Source of the DNA: a bacterium
Lineage (GTDB): Bacteria > Vulcanimicrobiota > Xenobia > Xenobiales > Xenobiaceae
DNA length: 7,423 nt
Direction: 5' to 3'
NCBI GenBank assembly: GCA_017444045.1
Contig: JAFSXO010000061.1
Location: forward strand, 1-7,423
In this document: in pieces, positions 5,273 through 7,423 of the stretch
How positions within the stretch are numbered: the first letter of the stretch is position 1
Layout of the letters: each line of letters starts with the position of its first letter
The notes under the pieces: model-generated
Told to the model about the DNA's origin: nothing
The model's input: only the letters and a program-made list of their open reading frames with translations
The model's database searches: none
Translations under genes and position numbers: made by a program

Positions 5273-7333
5273 ATGTTTGGAATGAGTGCCAAAAAAACTG
5301 GATGTATTTTAGCAGGCATGGCCCTGACGTTAGCTTTATGCGCTCCAGCGGAGGCCGATCCGCTCCAGCAGGATATGGAAAAGTCTCCCGAGATTACCTA
5401 CAGCGAAATGCGCTCGCTGATGAAGAGCGAAGAGGAGCTGATCGATCAGCGCACCCGGGCAGAAAAAAAACTCAAGGCCGACCCCAATGATTACAGGGCG
5501 CATCTGCTTTTGGGCTATGTGCTGCACCATGCCGAAGGCGATCTGGGCCGAGCCCGCTACCACCTTGAAAAAGCCCATTCCCTGGTAGTTAAGGCCGACC
5601 AGCGCGGCGAGCGCGGGGCTAGGCTGTTTTACAGCATGATCTGCGAAGAGCTGTCTATGGTGCTCACCGAGATGGACCAGTATGACGCCAAGATTAGGCT
5701 GATCAAAGAGATGACCACCAACGGCCTGGGCGCACGATGGGAATCCGAAATGGCCTGGCCGCTTATGAAGCTCGACAAGGAATACGAGGCCAGACAGATC
5801 ATTCAGAAGTGTCTGAACAGCTCAGATCCCGTGGCCCGCATAAACGCCTGGAACACTTTAGGGGCGCTTGAAGCCGACCGCGGCCACTACCAGGCCTCCT
5901 ATGATGCCTTCGACGGTCTCAACAAAGAGCTGAGCCGCTATTTAACCCGGCCCAACCTAACCTTCTGCCGCAACATTGGCGAGGCCTGCCTGCCTCTGGG
6001 CCGCTACGAGGAAGCCGAAAAATACTATACCCTGGCGGCCTCGCTGCCCTTTGACGATGCCTCCTTCTCTAACCCTTATCAGGATCTCACCCGGCTCTAT
6101 CTGGGGCAGGCGCGCTTTAGCGAGGCAATAAATTCCCTAAAAAAGACCTACGACTGGAGCAACGCCACCAAACCCTTCCTCTACCAGCAGTCCATGGCTG
6201 AGAACACTCAGCTTTACGGCATGACCCTGCTGGAAGTCGGCCGCCCCCACGACGCCGTACTTAAGCTAAACAAGCTGGCCCAGAGACCAGACCGCCGCGG
6301 AGGAACCTCACTGCGCATAGATCAGACAGAAGCCGGAAACCTGCTATGCTGGAATATCGCCATGCAGACCGATCTGGAGCGCACCCGCGAGGCTCTGGCC
6401 TCCCTGGATTTTGTCAGCGGCTTAATATCATTTACGCGCAACGTGCTGGATCCCGACTGCTCTCCCAACTGCATTGTGTGCCTTTGCCTGAGAGAACTGC
6501 GCCTGCGCAGAAACATAGACACCTCCAGCAAGCGCATCGCGGCTCTGGCAGCCAACAGCCACCGCATCCGCGCTTCCATGCTGCCTTACGACACGCAGTC
6601 GGTCAATACCGTAGAATGGTTCCGCCCGCGCCTGGTGGAGATATGGGGCACAGGCCTAAGCGAGGCCGCTTTAGAGGATATAAAAAAGAATCCCCCCGAG
6701 CATTATCTGTTTTCCGAGCCATTTATGACCGCACTGTACGGTGAGATCGCATTTCTTAGAGGCAGCTATCGCCAGAGCGCCGAGTACCTAAGCCGCGCCA
6801 TGGATACTCTGCCCCGCCAGGAGGCTCTGCTGCGGCTGCGTACCCAGACTCGCCTGGCCATGGCCCTGCAAGGCTGCGGAGAGAAGGACAAAGCAACAGA
6901 GCTGTTTAAGCAGATTTTAGAAAAGGATGGGGCTATGCTGCGCGAGCTTAAGGCGCGCATACCCATCAGCATCGACGTAAGCGCTCAGATAAAGCCAAAT
7001 ATTCGCAAAGCTATTATAAAAGGGCTGAAGCGATCCCCCCGTTTCAAGGTAGGCAAATCCAATATCCACTTAAAAATTGATTCTACGGACACCAAAGCCT
7101 TCAGAATCAGCCTTGCAGATGAGCACGGCAACGTTATCCGCTCCGTGAGCTGTACAGCACAGTTCAAAGACTTAGGTCTCATGTCGTACTCCGACCCTAC
7201 AGGCATAACCGAGTTTCTCTTATTTGTGCAAGATTATATATTCTCGCCGCCAATCAAGATAAGCGGATTAGACGACAGCCTAGACAGCTCCAATACAGAC
7301 ATCAATGCTGTCGATTTCAAAACATATAGGTAG
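5273..7333 (+). CDS. Exported TPR-repeat protein with an unassigned C-terminal domain
   Basis: A 686-residue protein starting with a typical signal peptide: Lys7-Lys8, a hydrophobic core (about 11-25), and APAEA-DP with probable cleavage after Ala28. Cys23 is preceded by Leu, which argues against a lipoprotein. TPR-like helix pairs are visible near 73-106, 113-147, 187-220, 230-258, 268-298, 311-338, 481-512 and 520-553; between 340 and 480 the repeats are less clear. A cysteine cluster C-x3-C-x2-C-x-C lies at 396-405. The last about 120 residues (563-686) change to a beta-alpha-beta-beta-alpha pattern with no TPR character. TPR proteins are scaffolds for protein complexes; a periplasmic role linked to the transglutaminase is inferred from position only. 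It lies 279 nt after moxR and may have its own promoter. I recognise the TPR fold but not the specific family. Confidence 0.82.
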   Translation: MFGMSAKKTGCILAGMALTLALCAPAEADPLQQDMEKSPEITYSEMRSLMKSEEELIDQRTRAEKKLKADPNDYRAHLLLGYVLHHAEGDLGRARYHLEKAHSLVVKADQRGERGARLFYSMICEELSMVLTEMDQYDAKIRLIKEMTTNGLGARWESEMAWPLMKLDKEYEARQIIQKCLNSSDPVARINAWNTLGALEADRGHYQASYDAFDGLNKELSRYLTRPNLTFCRNIGEACLPLGRYEEAEKYYTLAASLPFDDASFSNPYQDLTRLYLGQARFSEAINSLKKTYDWSNATKPFLYQQSMAENTQLYGMTLLEVGRPHDAVLKLNKLAQRPDRRGGTSLRIDQTEAGNLLCWNIAMQTDLERTREALASLDFVSGLISFTRNVLDPDCSPNCIVCLCLRELRLRRNIDTSSKRIAALAANSHRIRASMLPYDTQSVNTVEWFRPRLVEIWGTGLSEAALEDIKKNPPEHYLFSEPFMTALYGEIAFLRGSYRQSAEYLSRAMDTLPRQEALLRLRTQTRLAMALQGCGEKDKATELFKQILEKDGAMLRELKARIPISIDVSAQIKPNIRKAIIKGLKRSPRFKVGKSNIHLKIDSTDTKAFRISLADEHGNVIRSVSCTAQFKDLGLMSYSDPTGITEFLLFVQDYIFSPPIKISGLDDSLDSSNTDINAVDFKTYR

Positions 7334-7352
7334 AGCCATGCGGTCTCAGTAG

Positions 7353-7384
7353 CTTAGCCTTTAGGGGAGCTAGGATATTAACAT
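7353..7384 (+). repeat. CTTAGC-n-GCTAG-n-AACAT motif after the TPR gene
   Basis: CTTAGC (7353-7358), GCTAG (7369-7373) and AACAT (7380-7384), in the same order as after moxR and at a similar distance from the stop codon (20 against 26 nt). A GGGGAG at 7363-7368 with ATG at 7383 might suggest a gene start, but that frame stops after five codons. Confidence 0.4.
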
Positions 7385-7401
7385 GTTAGCTATTCGCTAA
7401 C
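7385..7401 (+). repeat. 6-bp hairpin GTTAGC/GCTAAC
   Basis: Perfect inverted repeat GTTAGC (7385-7390) and GCTAAC (7396-7401) around TATTC. GCTAAC also occurs at 5140-5145 and 5170-5175 in the other spacer. No uridine tract follows. It may be part of a longer repeat unit that continues past the window end. Confidence 0.45.
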
Positions 7402-7423
7402 TGTATAGCCATTGCCAGTCCTT

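Noticed and set aside
5273..5361. Lipoprotein signal on the TPR protein
   Set aside because: Cys23 follows Leu rather than Ala, Gly or Ser, while APAEA at 24-28 gives a good ordinary cleavage site.
7363..7400. Start of a fifth gene at ATG 7383
   Set aside because: A G-rich Shine-Dalgarno-like site is present, but the frame ends after five codons.

Overview
The window reads as a four-gene cluster, all on the + strand, from a bacterium that is probably diderm. It holds a DUF58 protein (234-1649), a membrane-anchored transglutaminase-like protein of the TgpA type (1654-3918), a MoxR-type AAA+ ATPase (3986-4993) and an exported tetratricopeptide-repeat (TPR) protein (5273-7333). The taxon cannot be fixed. 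The DNA looks moderately GC-rich by eye (not computed), AGC, CGC and CTG are frequent, and the isoleucine codon ATA is used freely, which argues against ordinary enteric Proteobacteria. A three-part G/C-run palindromic repeat at 5047-5103 resembles, from memory, dispersed repeats of gut Firmicutes, including Negativicutes. This is only a hint.

Layout: positions 1-233 carry a good candidate sigma70-type promoter (3-31) and a leader of about 195 nt that ends in a Shine-Dalgarno site and a TTG start. The DUF58 and transglutaminase genes are 4 nt apart and certainly look co-transcribed. A 67-nt gap without a visible terminator leads to moxR. The 279-nt spacer after moxR (4994-5272) is full of structure: a CTTAGC/GCTAG motif, the G/C-run palindrome, an extended -10 candidate promoter, a 7-bp hairpin, a 9-bp hairpin and a TTAGCTAAT box in front of the Shine-Dalgarno site. 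The TPR gene may therefore have its own promoter. The last 90 nt after the TPR gene repeat some of these motifs, and no further gene starts inside the window.

How the genes may work together: MoxR ATPases are chaperone-like AAA+ proteins whose genes commonly sit next to DUF58 (von Willebrand factor A-like fold) genes and TgpA-type transglutaminase genes. The inferred arrangement is a cytoplasmic MoxR ring acting on the membrane-anchored DUF58 protein and/or the cytoplasmic tail of the transglutaminase, whose catalytic domain faces outward. The exported TPR protein would be a periplasmic scaffold, loosely comparable to TPR members of Bat-type (aerotolerance) MoxR clusters. None of this is demonstrated by sequence alone.

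The most unusual points are a DUF58 protein that lacks a recognisable metal-site (MIDAS) motif, two cysteine clusters (one in the transglutaminase membrane region, one in the TPR protein), a TPR protein with an unassigned C-terminal alpha/beta domain, and families of short repeats shared between the intergenic regions. The core three-gene module itself is a known arrangement, not a new system.
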